DNA of 64,000 nt, from contig JAVJAP010000202.1 of NCBI GenBank assembly GCA_034770075.1, forward strand, positions 620,001 through 684,000, given 5' to 3'. Source of the stretch: Aralia elata. Taxonomy: Eukaryota; Streptophyta; Magnoliopsida; Apiales; Araliaceae. Made by a program: the position numbers and the translations under genes. Positions 62,856-64,000 of this stretch are shown piece by piece (positions within the stretch are counted from its first letter, which is position 1; each line of letters begins with the position of its first letter). The notes beneath the pieces were generated by a model that made no database searches, was not told the DNA's origin, and saw only the letters and a program-made list of their open reading frames with translations.

Positions 62856-64000
62856 TGATAGACTCCACGGCACGCTTGCGTGAGGTGGTCGTCGCCCGGA
62901 TCGTTTCCAGCAAGTTATGAAGGTGGAACTCTTTCGAATCCTTAATCCCTCGCCTGAATATAGACGATAAACCTTGGAATAGTCGATCAAGCAATTTTTG
63001 AATGCGTGATGGATGGAACACCAACAACACTTTGACCCTCGTTTAATTCAAACGATAATCTCCGTATGATTGAATGATATGGTAGAATAACGCCACACAC
63101 AACTGTGATTTGTTGTATGATAAGTTAAATATGAATCTCAAAAGAAAAACTAGAAATAACCTAGGAATTCTTCAAAGAACCAAAAGTAGAGAATAATCTC
63201 ACGAGAGAAATTTTATTAATCTAAAAGTGTACTTATCTATTACATCAGACATGTATTCTATTTATACTAATAGAATAAAACCTTAAAAACCCTAAATCCT
63301 AAAAGGAATAGAAATCCAATTGAAAATCAAATTCTACCTAACTAATTAATATGGAAATCAAATCATATCTAATAAATATCCTAATTACATTGGAAATCTA
63401 AAAGATATGTAAATCCCTAAAATAAAAGAAAGAAATCTGCCAAAAACTGCGTGCCTCAAAAAACGTGCCAGATAAATTTGTCTGTTCTCGCCGGGGCGAG
63501 AAACTTTGAACTAGAATCCTCGTCGGGGCGAGAATGGCCAGAGAGGTCTTCGCCGGGGCGAGAGATTTCAGGCCGGGGCAAAAATGGACAGAGGAGTTCT
63601 CGCCGGGACGAGAAAAATAAGCCTGCGATTCTCGCCGGGGCGAGAACCCTGAATCCCAACTTCTGAGTTTGTTTTTCGTGCAATCTAATCTCGTGTTGTC
63701 CCATGATATAACATAACCTCTTCAGCTTTCTTGGACATCCATAACGTCGTAAGAACGCTAATCCTTGCATTAATTGACACATATCTTCATTAATGATTAG
63801 ACGATACCAATGAACATGATGAACACTATCTCAAGCGCTTAACTTGCATTGATTTGGTCTTACTACATATATCGTATCTAGCAATCCCAAATCACATGAA
63901 TGACCCTCTCCTCGATGTTCATATGAATTGAGCTCCAATGTAAGCATCCTTGAGTAGATTCTAGCCCAATTACTTGAATTCGTCTGTTGAACCCTCGAAG
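62856..64000 (-). repeat. LTR H (F-type), minus strand, runs off the window
   Basis: The reverse complement matches the F 5' LTR from its TATCA end (62856) to about 60 bp short of its start. The palindrome array at 63484-63650 has CCGGGG-type cores near 63491, 63523, 63553, 63573, 63603 and 63635 (spacings 32, 30, 20, 30, 32). Whether it is a solo LTR or part of a full element cannot be seen. Confidence 0.88.

Overview
This window is nuclear DNA of a flowering plant, probably a eudicot, and in my reading it is almost entirely nested transposable elements. I recognise no host gene, tRNA gene or rRNA gene. The organism call rests on the element types: CRM-like and Tekay/Del chromoviruses, Athila and Tat/Ogre-type Ty3/gypsy elements, a Ty1/copia element, a Stowaway MITE, a PIF/Harbinger-like MITE and several tRNA-derived SINEs. 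Family names were assigned by reading motifs, not by database search.

Layout. 1-1676: inverted-repeat/MITE cluster with (TA)n tracts. 1677-8669: element A, a CRM-like Ty3 element with two LTRs and a decayed gag-pol. 8670-12411: element B, a related element on the minus strand, cut off inside RT. 12412-16124: 3' end of a Tekay element (integrase, chromodomain, one 2.7-kb LTR that carries a SINE). 16125-16668 and 52206-55725: Athila-type gag/protease, minus strand. 16669-52205: element C, CRM-like, plus strand, with 5-bp target-site duplication (TSD) GAAGT. C is split by (i) a SINE that was itself hit by an intact copia element (18368-27637), (ii) a LINE-like 3' tail, (iii) a solo copia LTR (29720-31544), and (iv) a second SINE, hit by element D (34719-52024, TSD TCTTG), which was hit by element E (36089-47354, TSD ACTCA). 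55726-60705: element F, a relative of D. 60706-62855: an LTR stub and element G. 62856-64000: LTR H, minus strand, running off the window.

How the parts work together. The intact copia element (1310-residue gag-pol, near-identical LTRs) looks capable of autonomous movement. Element C keeps an open RNase H/integrase frame. A, B and G are decayed. D and F belong to a family whose RT-like reading frame stayed open while the catalytic residues were lost, so they presumably relied on proteins from A/C-type relatives. E is a decayed Tat-type element whose region before the 3' LTR has expanded into 3 kb of tandem repeats.

The most unusual signal is an array of short GC-rich interrupted palindromes. 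It lies 160-220 bp upstream of the TATA box in every CRM-like LTR, and similar arrays occur in the copia leader and in the Athila non-coding region. Each family uses its own palindrome, yet the unit spacing stays near multiples of one DNA helical turn (about 21, 31-32 and 41-45 bp). Related LTRs can carry different palindromes and less related LTRs the same one. I know of no description of this.
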